Of a stretch of DNA of 64,000 nt, positions 50,270 through 60,054 are shown in pieces. The DNA comes from Methanoregula sp. UBA247 (GTDB taxonomy: Archaea > Halobacteriota > Methanomicrobia > Methanomicrobiales > Methanospirillaceae). The first letter of the stretch is position 1. Every line of letters begins with the position of its first letter. The notes beneath the pieces were generated by a model, which searched no databases, had not been told where the DNA came from, and was given only the letters and a program-made list of their open reading frames with translations. The translations under genes and the position numbers were made by a program. The stretch lies in the NCBI GenBank assembly GCA_002495055.1, contig DADR01000039.1, positions 35,388-99,387 of the forward strand, written 5' to 3'.

Positions 50270-51604
50270 ATGGCACTCAAAGCGTTGGATATCTACAAAC
50301 TCCTGCCTAAAAAGAACTGTAAGGAATGTGGTGATCCAACCTGTCTCACTTTTGCCATGAAACTCGCCAGTGGAAAAGCAGATGTGGATCTCTGCCCGTA
50401 TTTAGATGACCAGGCAAAATCTGTTCTGGGTGCAACCACGCGCCCACCTATCAGGCTAATCAAACTTGGCGTAGGGGAGCGTTCATTTGCGGTTGGAGAA
50501 GAATCTGTCCTGTATCGTCATGACAAAACCTTCTATCACCCTCCTGGATTGTTATTTAAAGTATCAGATACGCAGTCGGCTGAAGAGATCACTGCTGCAA
50601 CTATCCGGGTCAGGGATGAGACATTGACCAGGGTCGGCACCGATCTGCGGTTTAATGGGATTGCGATTGAGAATACAAGTGGGTCTCCCGCAGTATACGC
50701 ACATGCCGTTGCAACCGTGGAGGAAAATGCTGATCTCCCACTGGTCCTGATAGCGAAAAACACAGAAGCACTTAATGCAGCCCTTATCCAGGTAGGAAGT
50801 TATCAGCCCCTGATTCATGCAGCGACGAAAGAAAATTTCAGGGAGATGTGTGCAATCGCTAAAAAACATAATTGTCCATTAGCGGTTAAAGCTCATGGTC
50901 TGGATGATATCACCAGTCTCGTAAAAGAATGTCTGGCGGAGGGTGTGAAGAAACTGGTTCTGGATCTCTGCCCGCAATCTCTTGGGAACTATATCACCCT
51001 GTCAACGGCGATAAGGCAACTTGCAATTTCACGGGCAGTTCCTGACCTTGGGTATCCGGTGTACATTGATGCCACGCATCCCTCTTTACAAGATGCTGCA
51101 ATCGCTCTGGGAATTGTAAAATATGCATCGGTGATCATTTCGCCTCCGTTGTCCCCGGCATCTTCAAAAGCTGCCCTCACGCTCCGGCAGAATATTTACA
51201 CCGATCCCCAGAAACCCATCCAAATGAACCCCGGACTGTATCGCGTCGGAACTCCCGGGAAAGATGCACCTGTCCTCATGACCGTAAATTTTTCACTCAC
51301 GTTTTTTACTCTCCAGGGATACCTGGAATCATCCCGTGTTCCCTGTTTCCTGCTAATTGTCGATACTGAAGGACTTTCCGTTCTGACTGCTGTTGCCGCA
51401 GGAAAACTCAACGAAACACTTGTGCGTGATTCGATACGGAAATTTAATGTAGAAAATGAAGTCTCTCATAAGACACTAATCATCCCGGGTTATTCCGCAC
51501 CGCTGTCAGGAATGATCGAGGAAGCGACGGGCTGGAAAGTTTTGGTCGGACCCCGCGATGCAGCGGAAATCGGGGAATTTCTTCATGAAGAATGGAAGAA
51601 ATAA
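50270..51604 (+). CDS. acsC: corrinoid iron-sulfur protein large subunit
   Basis: A 444-residue large subunit. The N-terminal [4Fe-4S] domain has NCKECGDPTCLTFAMKL with a fourth cysteine in DLCPYL, then a TIM barrel and a C-terminal B12-binding domain (GYSAPLSGMIEEATGWKVLVG). Together with AcsD it shuttles the methyl group as methyl-cobalt. Length equals the bacterial protein (446 in Moorella). A 144-base gap follows before acsV, the only sizeable gap in the operon. Confidence 0.95.
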   Translation: MALKALDIYKLLPKKNCKECGDPTCLTFAMKLASGKADVDLCPYLDDQAKSVLGATTRPPIRLIKLGVGERSFAVGEESVLYRHDKTFYHPPGLLFKVSDTQSAEEITAATIRVRDETLTRVGTDLRFNGIAIENTSGSPAVYAHAVATVEENADLPLVLIAKNTEALNAALIQVGSYQPLIHAATKENFREMCAIAKKHNCPLAVKAHGLDDITSLVKECLAEGVKKLVLDLCPQSLGNYITLSTAIRQLAISRAVPDLGYPVYIDATHPSLQDAAIALGIVKYASVIISPPLSPASSKAALTLRQNIYTDPQKPIQMNPGLYRVGTPGKDAPVLMTVNFSLTFFTLQGYLESSRVPCFLLIVDTEGLSVLTAVAAGKLNETLVRDSIRKFNVENEVSHKTLIIPGYSAPLSGMIEEATGWKVLVGPRDAAEIGEFLHEEWKK

Positions 51605-51748
51605 GAAACTTTTAATCCAATATTTAATCCATTTTTTGTGTTTTTCCGGTAATTTTCATAGTGGTCGGGACCGAAAAATGCGTAAGAATAATTACCATAG
51701 CATATTTCTCATCTCTCTCCCTATTTGTAAATATACAGACAGGTCACC

Positions 51749-53650
51749 ATGCGCTCAGTAACCTTTCTTCCCAGTTATCGCAAGGTCGATGTTGCCCGTG
51801 GAAGTACAATTTTGGATGCTGCACAGAGGGCAGGGCTCAACATCAATGTTGTTTGTGGCGGACAGGGCAAATGCGGCAAGTGTGTAGTATTTGTACAATC
51901 GGGGAGAACAGAATTTGACAAGCAGAAATATTTGCGGTTTTTTTCTGAAGATGAACTCAGTAAAGGTGCATGTCTTGCATGCGAAACAACCGTGCAGGGC
52001 GATCTGAAGGTTTTCATTCCCGAGAGCACAATCATCCAGGAACAAAAAATCCTTGTTGAAGGAAGAGATAAGGGGATCGAGTTTCACCCATCAGTCAGGA
52101 AATATTATGTCGAGCTTCAGCCGCCAACCCTTATCGATCCGTCACCAGACCTGACCCGGCTTTTATGGGGTGTCCAGCGGAGTGGGGGGCCCGTTGCCGA
52201 AAAGATATACGTTCCGTTGGAAGTAATGCGGGAAATTCCCAATCTCCTTCGTCATAGTGACTGGAAGGTTACCGGGACAATTGCACTTGTACCCGGGGGG
52301 TATCGTCTCATTGATCTCCAGGAAAATGACACATCAAAACGGATCTTCGGTGCTGCGGTTGATCTGGGTTCCACGACGGTAGTTGTGTATCTCTGGGACC
52401 TTGTCAGTGGCAAGGTGGTCGCTGTTGCCTCGAATTATAACAAACAGATCAGTTGTGGGGAAGATATTCTTGCCCGTGTGAACTTTGCACGAAAAAACGG
52501 GCTTACAAAACTCCAGACCCTTGCTGCAGAGAGCATCAATGTGGCGCTCACTGCTGCTTCAAATACCGCAGGAATCGACCGCGAAGATATTTACGAAGTT
52601 GTTGTCGCCGGAAATACGGTAATGACCCATATGCTTCTCGGGATAGATCCGGCATATATCATCGCGGAGCCCTATGTGCCCGTAGTCCAGCGGGCACTTT
52701 CCGTCGCTGCCTCCAGGATTGGAATCGCCGGAAATCAGAATTGCGGGCTTTTTGCCTTCCCAGCTGTCAGTGACTTTATTGGCGGTGATATTATTGCAGA
52801 TATCCTCTCTTGTGGTATGAGTAAACGTGAAGAGATCTCTCTTTTGATTGACATCGGTACTAATTTTGAAGTAGTACTCGGCAACAAAGAATGGATGTTT
52901 TCCTGCGCTGGTGCTGCCGGGCCGGCACTTGAAGGGGGAGAGGTTCTCTTTGGCATGCGGGCAAATCCTGGTGCGATTGAGAAGATTACCATCGATCCCT
53001 TTACTCTTGATCCCCTCTACACTACAATCAACAACATAAAACCCCGGGGGATTACCGGGTCCGGATTGATCGACCTTCTCGCAGAACTTCTATCTGCATG
53101 TGTTATCGACAGGACCGGGCGGATAAATACAGGTATTGAAAATAAACGGATCCGGACAGGCCAGCATTGTCCTGAATTTGTTGTGGCCTGGGCCAGTGAG
53201 ACAGATATTGGTAAGGATATTGTGATCACGGAAAATGATATCAAGAACCTGATTATGAGCAAAGCATCAATTCATGCTGCCTGTGTTATTCTGATGAAGG
53301 AAGCAGGTGTTTCCCGGCACGATATCTCTACTATCTTTTTTGCAGGAGCATTTGGCAATTATCTCGATAAAAAAAATGCAACCATTATTGGACTGATACC
53401 GGAGATAGAATTAGATATGATTAGAAATATTGGCAACGGGGCAATAACGGGTGCAAATCTTGCGCTTATTAACCGCCGGGAGCGAAAAGCACTGGATGAA
53501 ATCGCAGCAAAAATTGCGTATATTGAACTGAATGCCGAACCTTCATTCATGGATGAGTATACCTCAAGTACATTTTTGCCGCATACGGATCTCACGTTGT
53601 TCCCGATGGTCCAGCAACTCTTAGATTCCTGTCGACTCAGGAAGGGATAA
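51749..53650 (+). CDS. acsV: ATP-dependent corrinoid protein reactivase (RACo/AcsV)
   Basis: A 633-residue protein. The N-terminal plant-type [2Fe-2S] ferredoxin domain is built from CGGQGKCGKC and a later GACLAC; after a linker comes an ASKHA-type ATPase with AVDLGSTTVVVYLWD and LIDIGTNFEVVLG, and a C-terminal DUF4445-like part. In acetogens it reduces Co(II) of the corrinoid protein back to Co(I) using ATP. Its presence with bacterial-length AcsC/AcsD argues for transfer of the whole module. Confidence 0.92.
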   Translation: MRSVTFLPSYRKVDVARGSTILDAAQRAGLNINVVCGGQGKCGKCVVFVQSGRTEFDKQKYLRFFSEDELSKGACLACETTVQGDLKVFIPESTIIQEQKILVEGRDKGIEFHPSVRKYYVELQPPTLIDPSPDLTRLLWGVQRSGGPVAEKIYVPLEVMREIPNLLRHSDWKVTGTIALVPGGYRLIDLQENDTSKRIFGAAVDLGSTTVVVYLWDLVSGKVVAVASNYNKQISCGEDILARVNFARKNGLTKLQTLAAESINVALTAASNTAGIDREDIYEVVVAGNTVMTHMLLGIDPAYIIAEPYVPVVQRALSVAASRIGIAGNQNCGLFAFPAVSDFIGGDIIADILSCGMSKREEISLLIDIGTNFEVVLGNKEWMFSCAGAAGPALEGGEVLFGMRANPGAIEKITIDPFTLDPLYTTINNIKPRGITGSGLIDLLAELLSACVIDRTGRINTGIENKRIRTGQHCPEFVVAWASETDIGKDIVITENDIKNLIMSKASIHAACVILMKEAGVSRHDISTIFFAGAFGNYLDKKNATIIGLIPEIELDMIRNIGNGAITGANLALINRRERKALDEIAAKIAYIELNAEPSFMDEYTSSTFLPHTDLTLFPMVQQLLDSCRLRKG

Positions 53651-53654
53651 TCCA

Positions 53655-54695
53655 ATGGCAAAAATGATCCCGTCGCCACAATCTCTGGCAACAGGTGTTG
53701 GTGCACTTCCCCACATGGATCCCGTTACAGCCTGTAATGATGTACTGGCAATATTCCCCCGGTTCCCTTACGTACCATCCCTCCCGGACAGAGGGCTGCT
53801 GGAGAGTATTGTCTTTAATGACTCCGAACAGTTGCCAGGGAAGATAATAAGGGAAAACCGGCTCCTGTTTGACAGTACAACTGACCACGATCAGGCGATA
53901 GAAAAGGTATACCAGGATTATATCGAAGGCAACTTTGCCCCTTATTGTCTCCATAAGGATTATGCATCTGGTTTTGTCGAAATGATGTCCAATAATCTTT
54001 CCCACGTAATGGCGCTGAAATGCCAGGTAACGGGACCGGTCACATTTGGTATGCAAGTGGTCGATGCAAACAAGCGCCCTATCTTCTACGATTCGCAGCT
54101 TGCTGATATGCTTTCAAAAATGATTGCACTCAAGGCTCGATGGTGCGAGATGGAGATGAAAAAAAGAACCGGGGTTGAAGAAACTCTTGTTGTTTTAAAC
54201 GAGCCGTACTTCGCTTCATTGGGATCATCTGTCGTGCCCATTGATCAGGATATGGTAAGGACGGGTTGGGAGGATATCGCCGCCATGGTTGATGGGGGGC
54301 TTGGCATCCACTGCTGCTCAAATACGGACTGGGAATTTGTGCTGGGTCTCAGACCTTCCGTTGTATCGTTTGATGCGTACACAACAGCAAAGGAGTTATT
54401 GTTATACACAGATTCTCTTGTCTCGTACATGGAACGGGGTGGAGTTGTGGCATGGGGCATTGTACCGGCAGAATACAAAATTTTTGCAGATGAGACCCCC
54501 GAATCTCTTTACCAGCGATATCTTGCAATCAGAACCCAGCTCTGTTCATATATGCCGGAACACCTTTTTGATGCACAGTCCCTGATCACCCCCAGCTGCG
54601 GCATACGGTTCGCTGATTGTAATGAGGCCATTACCATTATGAAAACCGCTGCACAGATCTCACGACGAATAAGGAACCCGGGAAAAAGCTCATGA
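53655..54695 (+). CDS. MetE/uroporphyrinogen decarboxylase-like methyltransferase
   Basis: A 346-residue barrel protein related to the C-terminal half of cobalamin-independent methionine synthase. Likely zinc ligands are in LGIHCCSNTDW (His and Cys) and TPSCGIRF (Cys), with VLNEPYF as in the family. It lies between acsV and the CooC-like gene with four bases before it, so it probably passes a methyl group to or from the corrinoid protein, perhaps in place of AcsE, or uses ACS-derived methyl groups for methionine. Its partner is inferred from context only. Confidence 0.8.
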   Translation: MAKMIPSPQSLATGVGALPHMDPVTACNDVLAIFPRFPYVPSLPDRGLLESIVFNDSEQLPGKIIRENRLLFDSTTDHDQAIEKVYQDYIEGNFAPYCLHKDYASGFVEMMSNNLSHVMALKCQVTGPVTFGMQVVDANKRPIFYDSQLADMLSKMIALKARWCEMEMKKRTGVEETLVVLNEPYFASLGSSVVPIDQDMVRTGWEDIAAMVDGGLGIHCCSNTDWEFVLGLRPSVVSFDAYTTAKELLLYTDSLVSYMERGGVVAWGIVPAEYKIFADETPESLYQRYLAIRTQLCSYMPEHLFDAQSLITPSCGIRFADCNEAITIMKTAAQISRRIRNPGKSS

Positions 54696-54722
54696 CAGCT
54701 GGTTTAAAGAGGTAATATTTTT

Positions 54723-55496
54723 ATGGTACAATCTCCGTTTACCATCGCAGTTTCCGGCAAAGGTGGGACTGGCAAGACGACAATAAGTTCCCTGATTATC
54801 CGTTCGCTTATTGATCTTGGTGAAACACCCGTTCTCGCGGTTGATGCAGATCCGAATGCCAACCTGCACGAAGCACTGGGTATAACCGTTCATGAGACTT
54901 TGGGAAGTATGCGGGAAGAAGCCTTCACCCGTCATATCCCGCCTGGGATGAACCGGCATGACTATGTAAGGTTCCGGTTCCGCCAGGCTCTGGTAGAAGC
55001 AAAGGGCTTTGATCTTGTAGCAATGGGCCGTCCCGAAGGTAGTGGATGCTATTGTTTTGCAAATGATTTATTATCAGAATGTATTATTCAGCTCGAGCGT
55101 GACTACCGCTATATTGTGATTGATACAGAGGCTGGGATGGAACATATCAGCAGGGGAACGATCGGAATGCCGGATATGCTGCTGATAGTAAGCGATCCTG
55201 GTGCACGGGGATTGCGCACGATTGCACGTATCCGCGAAATTGCAACTCAGCTCGGACTTGAAAAGGAAAAAATTTTTGTTGTGTTCAACAGGTTTAAATC
55301 TGGTACAGCACCAGTCGGGATTGGTAATGATTTGCCGATTGCTGTAATTCCTGAAGACCATCAGGTCGAAGCTGCAGATTTGGCTGCAACACCGGTTTCA
55401 CAGATCCCGGCAGACAGTCCTGCACGTATCACTGTGTTGAACCTCGCTCAGAAAATCCGAAAATATGCACATGAAAAATCTGAGGCACTGCAATAA
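54723..55496 (+). CDS. CooC/AcsF-type nickel-insertion ATPase
   Basis: A 257-residue MinD-like ATPase with deviant Walker A SGKGGTGKTT, VLAVDADPNANLHEALG, and the CxC-type metal site region GSGCYCFANDL (Cys-x-Cys), as in CooC/AcsF maturation factors that load nickel into CO dehydrogenase or acetyl-CoA synthase. Last gene of the operon. As no CO dehydrogenase is nearby, ACS is the likely client. Confidence 0.88.
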   Translation: MVQSPFTIAVSGKGGTGKTTISSLIIRSLIDLGETPVLAVDADPNANLHEALGITVHETLGSMREEAFTRHIPPGMNRHDYVRFRFRQALVEAKGFDLVAMGRPEGSGCYCFANDLLSECIIQLERDYRYIVIDTEAGMEHISRGTIGMPDMLLIVSDPGARGLRTIARIREIATQLGLEKEKIFVVFNRFKSGTAPVGIGNDLPIAVIPEDHQVEAADLAATPVSQIPADSPARITVLNLAQKIRKYAHEKSEALQ

Positions 55497-55649
55497 TTTC
55501 ATGAAAACAGAATAAGATTTTATTAATTATCGTTTTACGATAATAACCAGTAAAAATAATGATTTGCCACCGGAGGATGAACAGGTTATTTTCTTTTAAT
55601 ATGCAATAAATTTCTGGTTTGAGTTGTCTTTTTTTGAGCAAGCCGTATA

Positions 55650-56192
55650 TTATATAAAAACTGCCACAGCGATTGTTGTCGTCCATAAACCGTTTTTATC
55701 TCCTTCTGCTGATTGGCATGTATTTTTGGTTTTAATAATTTTCCCGCTTGCCTTATAGGTTTGCTCGCGTTCAGACCATGCAGCGTTTACATCAAATTCG
55801 ATACCAAGGGTCGTTGCAAGCATAGTTGCAGCAAGGTCCTCGGCATATTCCCCGGTTTTTTCCTGTGTTTCACCAAAAGCGTGGTGCTCGGACAAGTACC
55901 CGTATTCTTCAGAATCGCTGGGAAGGGCAAGGCCAATTGCAGCTGAAACCAGGCGGTTGGGTTCGTTGGTCTCGTTTCTTGCCATGACACAAAAGGTAAT
56001 ACCCCCCGGTTGGAGGCATTTCAATCCTTCTGATTTTGATATCTGTTTGCATTTTGGGGGAAAGATGCTCGAAACATATACAAGATTGCACTTTTCAACA
56101 CCAGCTTTCCTCAAGGCAAGTTCAAAAGATGCAAGACGGTCTTTATGCACACCTACCCCTTTAGTGAAAAAGATCCTGGTGGGAACGTACAT
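55650..56192 (-). CDS. pdaD: pyruvoyl-dependent arginine decarboxylase
   Basis: A 180-residue proenzyme that cuts itself between Ser41 and Ser42 (LVYVSSIFPP) to form the pyruvoyl group, then decarboxylates arginine to agmatine for polyamine synthesis. N-terminal PTRIFFTKGVGVHKD and the later LVSAAIGLALP and EYGYLSEHHAFGET segments match the archaeal family. Monocistronic, convergent with the ACS operon (153 bases between, with an AT-rich stretch). Confidence 0.95.
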   Translation of the reverse strand: MYVPTRIFFTKGVGVHKDRLASFELALRKAGVEKCNLVYVSSIFPPKCKQISKSEGLKCLQPGGITFCVMARNETNEPNRLVSAAIGLALPSDSEEYGYLSEHHAFGETQEKTGEYAEDLAATMLATTLGIEFDVNAAWSEREQTYKASGKIIKTKNTCQSAEGDKNGLWTTTIAVAVFI

Positions 56193-56345
56193 AGATTTTA
56201 TTGTATCTTTTTCTTTCTTTAAGGTTTGGTCAAAATTGATATAAAATACAAATACGTAGGATTAATACTGGATATATGAGAATCGCGCCTGTTATTATGC
56301 TTCTTTTAAAATTTTTAATAAAAAATAAGAATTATTACGATATCT

Positions 56346-57035
56346 CTAAAAATCCAGAAGAATTTCAGGTAGTTCGGCTATGGTATCTATGACAAAATCG
56401 GCAGGTACATTGTCGCGATCACAAGAGAAACGGTCCCCATACCGGGCATATACCGTCCGGATACCCAGATTCCGGCAGGGCTCAATATCCCTTCTCGGGC
56501 TGTCACCGATCAACACTGCCTCAGAGGGACTGCTTTTCATCATCTCAAGAGCAAACAGGAATGGTTCATGTGCCGGTTTTTTCACTTTCACCATATCGTA
56601 CGAGACCATGCAGCAGAAGAACGGAAGCAACCCGGCTTTTTCCAGGCGTAACGTCGCATCCCGGGAATGTGCATCGGTTACAATCCCCATAGGATAGTTC
56701 CGTGTAAGGAGCGATTGTAATGTTTCAAAAACCCCTTCGTAGGGATAGATATGCTGAAGTTTTACGGTCTCGTATACATGACAGGCCATTCGGTACATAT
56801 TATCAGCGGGAATGTTGTGTTCGTTCAGGTACTGGCGGATGTTTTCATGTGATTCAAATCCATACGTGGGGGATAAAAAATATGAGAACAGTTCTTCCCC
56901 GTTGTCATGACCAACCAGTTCCACAACAGCCTGGCATGCGGCAATCTGCGCTTCGACAAGATCAAAGAGGGTGTTGTCCATGTCAAAAAGGAGGGCAGTT
57001 ACCGGAGTCTGGTGATCTTTTGTAGAATTCATCAT
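56346..57035 (-). CDS. HAD-superfamily hydrolase (phosphatase)
   Basis: A 229-residue haloacid-dehalogenase phosphatase. Motif I is LLFDMDNTLFD, motif II GIVTDAHS, motif III lysine in KVKKPAHEPF, and motif IV VLIGDSPRRDIEPC; a helical cap lies between. Similar to phosphoglycolate-type or pyrimidine-nucleotide phosphatases; substrate open. The ATG at 57035 is taken; a GTG at 57044 is an alternative. Confidence 0.88.
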   Translation of the reverse strand: MMNSTKDHQTPVTALLFDMDNTLFDLVEAQIAACQAVVELVGHDNGEELFSYFLSPTYGFESHENIRQYLNEHNIPADNMYRMACHVYETVKLQHIYPYEGVFETLQSLLTRNYPMGIVTDAHSRDATLRLEKAGLLPFFCCMVSYDMVKVKKPAHEPFLFALEMMKSSPSEAVLIGDSPRRDIEPCRNLGIRTVYARYGDRFSCDRDNVPADFVIDTIAELPEILLDF

Positions 57036-57223
57036 CCTATCCACGGTATATTATTCTCTCACAATCATCAAGAGTGTAATGGTGAGGGCATAATCCTGCA
57101 TCAGGATTAATCGATTGTATCAATCGAAGCAGACACTTCATGTGGATCCGATGACTTATATCAAAATCCAAATCAAAGATTTAACCGCAAAGACCGCACA
57201 TAGAACATACAGGTTGCCCTTTC

Positions 57224-58525
57224 ATGGACGATATATATCTCATTGAGATCCGCCTCGGCAGAACAAAATGGCGTATGAGGAAGACAATTTCAGATATCGG
57301 GCGATTATTTTCATTAGAGAGCTATATTGAGACACACCCGCATGTTACCCTGTTTGGGCCCCTGACCCTCAATGAAGGCGTCAGCCCGAGGCAGCTCCTT
57401 GACACCATTGGAGAGATAACAGCCGGCTATGAGCCAGTACCGTTCACCATTGATGGCTGGGAAATGCGTGAGGGTATTCACGGCAATGTAATTGCTTTCC
57501 CGTTAAGACCCTCAGAGCCCTTAAAAAAACTCACGGCTTCAATTGCAGAAAGTCTGTCTTCCCTGGTGCATAGCCACAATTTCTGGGATACGCACCCTGA
57601 GAGTAAATGGTTTCATGTAACTGTGGCAAATCGCATGAATATTAAGAGAGCAATGGCTGTTTTTTCGGTACTCACCGGTCAGCATCAGGAGTTGCCCAAT
57701 CAGGGAATCTTTCAGGGATTAATACACTTCCTGCGGAGTATGATTCCCTGGAGAAAAGAGTATGCAATCCAGCCGGTAACTCTTGATGAACATGGACTCA
57801 GGCTCACCGTCATGAAAGGAGAAGTAATCTTCGCTGAGTTTGATTTTCTGGAGAATCGGTGGATCACTGGTGATTATAGTCATACCAGCAAATCGTGGCA
57901 ACAAACACTCGCTCTCTTCCGGCAGAAATCGGGATTTGAACGATCAGATCCCCTTCCTTCGAACCCGGAAGATATATTTCTGATTTCTGATTTGCATCTT
58001 GGCCATGCGAATATCATCCGCTACTGTTCACGCCCATTTCTCGTTTCCGATGTCCGGGAAATGGATCATGTGCTGATAAAGAACTGGAATTATACCGTTT
58101 CTCCTGCAAGCTGCGTGTATTATCTGGGAGATTTACGGTACGGGAAGGATGCTTTACCTGCACTCCATTACAGGAAAAAACTCAAAGGGCATATCACCTT
58201 TATTGGAGGGAATCACGATGACACCGAACTGGAAACCGTTCCCTCGGTTACCCTCGAATACGGGGGCTTTTGTTTTCTGCTTGTTCACGATCCTGCTGAT
58301 GCCGGGGAAGGATTTGACGGCTGGGTCATCCATGGACATCACCACAACAAGGATCTCCGCCATTACCCATTCATTAATTTTGAGCAGCGACGGATTAATA
58401 TAAGTGCCGAAGTGGTCGGCTATATTCCGGTAAATCTGACTCATATCTGCACGCTCATAACTGAACACCAATCCAGCGGAAATAAAACGCCCGTTCTCCT
58501 GAATTATCCCTATATAGCAGAATAA
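57224..58525 (+). CDS. fusion of 2H phosphoesterase and metallophosphoesterase
   Basis: A 433-residue protein. The N-terminal half has two HxT motifs, HVT at 40-42 and HVT at 131-133 (PHVTLFGP and WFHVTVAN), the mark of 2H/2'-5' RNA ligase phosphoesterases acting on cyclic phosphates. After about residue 240 comes a calcineurin-type domain: ISDLHLGHANIIRY, YYLGDLRYG, GGNHDD and HGHHHN, complete in metal ligands. The pair could open a 2',3'-cyclic phosphate and then remove or cleave the product, as in RNA end repair; substrate not shown. Monocistronic. Confidence 0.88.
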   Translation: MDDIYLIEIRLGRTKWRMRKTISDIGRLFSLESYIETHPHVTLFGPLTLNEGVSPRQLLDTIGEITAGYEPVPFTIDGWEMREGIHGNVIAFPLRPSEPLKKLTASIAESLSSLVHSHNFWDTHPESKWFHVTVANRMNIKRAMAVFSVLTGQHQELPNQGIFQGLIHFLRSMIPWRKEYAIQPVTLDEHGLRLTVMKGEVIFAEFDFLENRWITGDYSHTSKSWQQTLALFRQKSGFERSDPLPSNPEDIFLISDLHLGHANIIRYCSRPFLVSDVREMDHVLIKNWNYTVSPASCVYYLGDLRYGKDALPALHYRKKLKGHITFIGGNHDDTELETVPSVTLEYGGFCFLLVHDPADAGEGFDGWVIHGHHHNKDLRHYPFINFEQRRINISAEVVGYIPVNLTHICTLITEHQSSGNKTPVLLNYPYIAE

Positions 58526-58608
58526 AGTGTTAATGAACGTCTTTTTTCTCACTTCATAATCTTTATACAGACCGAGCGTGTAATTCCACGATGGGAGAGG
58601 AAGGTACC

Positions 58609-59976
58609 ATGTTGTTCGAACGGATTGTTTCTGAGGGAATTGCCCACAATTCCTATATCATCGGATCAGGTGGAAGGGCGGCCGTAATCGATCCTCGACG
58701 GGACTGTGACATATATCTTGATATTGCCCAACGGAATGAAATGGTCATTACTCACATCTTCGAGACCCACCGGAACGAGGATTATACTATCGGATCACGG
58801 GAACTCAGAGAACGATGCGGGGCAGATATTTATCATGGCGAAAAGATGGCATTTTCCTATGGAAAGCCGGCAAAAGAGGGTGATACGTTCACCATGGGAT
58901 CACTGGTATTATCTGTTCTGGAGACCCCAGGGCATACCGAGGAGAGTATCTCTTTCGTACTGCGGGACACTGACGTGGGTGATCAGCCATATATGGTATT
59001 TTCCGGCGATACACTCTTTGCCGGCGATATTGCCCGGACTGATTTTTTTGGACAGGAACGAAAAGCGGAGATGGCGGCAAAAATCTATGACAGCATAATA
59101 AAAAAAATCCTGCCACTGGGTGATGGTGTGATTCTCTGTCCTGCCCACGGGACCGGGTCTATCTGCGGTGGTGAAATTGCCGATCATCCTTTCACGACAA
59201 TCGGTTATGAAAAACAAACAAACCCTTTTCTCATCGAAGGCCGTGAACATTTTATATTGCATCGGGCAACCGAATCGCCCTACGCGCCCCCCTATTTTCA
59301 GCAGATGGAAAAAAACAACACCGTGGGGGCACTAATTTTGCTCCATGTACCTGCCCAGACTCCGCTCTCTGTTCCTGAAATTAACCATCTCAGGAAGACC
59401 GGCTGCCAGATTATCGATATACGGTCACCCACAAGTTTTGGGGCAGGACACATCCCTGGCAGTCTCTCAATCTGGCGCGAAGGTCTTCCCTCATTCATGG
59501 GATGGTTCCTGGATTACCAAAAACCGATTGTCATTATCGATGACTTCAATCTTGATCTCGACCGGGTGTTTCGCCATTTTATCAGGCTTGGGTATGATTC
59601 AATCGCCGGTGTTCTTTCCGGGGGTTTTGTCACATGGATCAAAGCGGCACAGGAAATAGGAACTGTGCCAACATGTTCCGTACAGCAGTTGAAGGAGCGT
59701 CTTGAGAAAGAAAAACCTTTCATTCTTGATGTCCGGGATAGTAAAAACTGGCGCGCTGTTGGTCATATCTGCGGTGCGTATCATGTGTATATTGGAGAAC
59801 TGCCTCAACACCTCGACGAAATCCCAAAAAATGAATCTATTGTGGTCTATTGCGATGCAGGTTATAAAGGTAGCCTTGCAGCAAGCATCCTGGCAATCCA
59901 CCAGTTTCATGGCGTAACTAATGTGCTCGGGGGAATGACAGCGTGGAAACGGGCTGGTTTCAAAATAGAGAAATAA
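58609..59976 (+). CDS. metallo-beta-lactamase and double rhodanese protein
   Basis: A 455-residue protein related to persulfide dioxygenase-type fusions. The first domain has ETHRNEDYTIGS in place of the usual HxHxDH, then TPGHTEESI, FSGDTLFAGD and PAHGTG. Rhodanese 1 (about 255-345) has no cysteine in its loop (IIDDFNLDL), so it is inactive; rhodanese 2 (about 365-455) has the active cysteine in YCDAGYKGS. It probably handles sulfane sulfur. The ATG at 58609 follows GGAAGG. Confidence 0.88.
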   Translation: MLFERIVSEGIAHNSYIIGSGGRAAVIDPRRDCDIYLDIAQRNEMVITHIFETHRNEDYTIGSRELRERCGADIYHGEKMAFSYGKPAKEGDTFTMGSLVLSVLETPGHTEESISFVLRDTDVGDQPYMVFSGDTLFAGDIARTDFFGQERKAEMAAKIYDSIIKKILPLGDGVILCPAHGTGSICGGEIADHPFTTIGYEKQTNPFLIEGREHFILHRATESPYAPPYFQQMEKNNTVGALILLHVPAQTPLSVPEINHLRKTGCQIIDIRSPTSFGAGHIPGSLSIWREGLPSFMGWFLDYQKPIVIIDDFNLDLDRVFRHFIRLGYDSIAGVLSGGFVTWIKAAQEIGTVPTCSVQQLKERLEKEKPFILDVRDSKNWRAVGHICGAYHVYIGELPQHLDEIPKNESIVVYCDAGYKGSLAASILAIHQFHGVTNVLGGMTAWKRAGFKIEK

Positions 59977-60054
59977 CCGGGACTCTTTTATTTTTTTCAT
60001 AAAAAATTCATAAAGTATATCTGGTAATGTTGGGAACTCCATTGGTGTGAGTGT

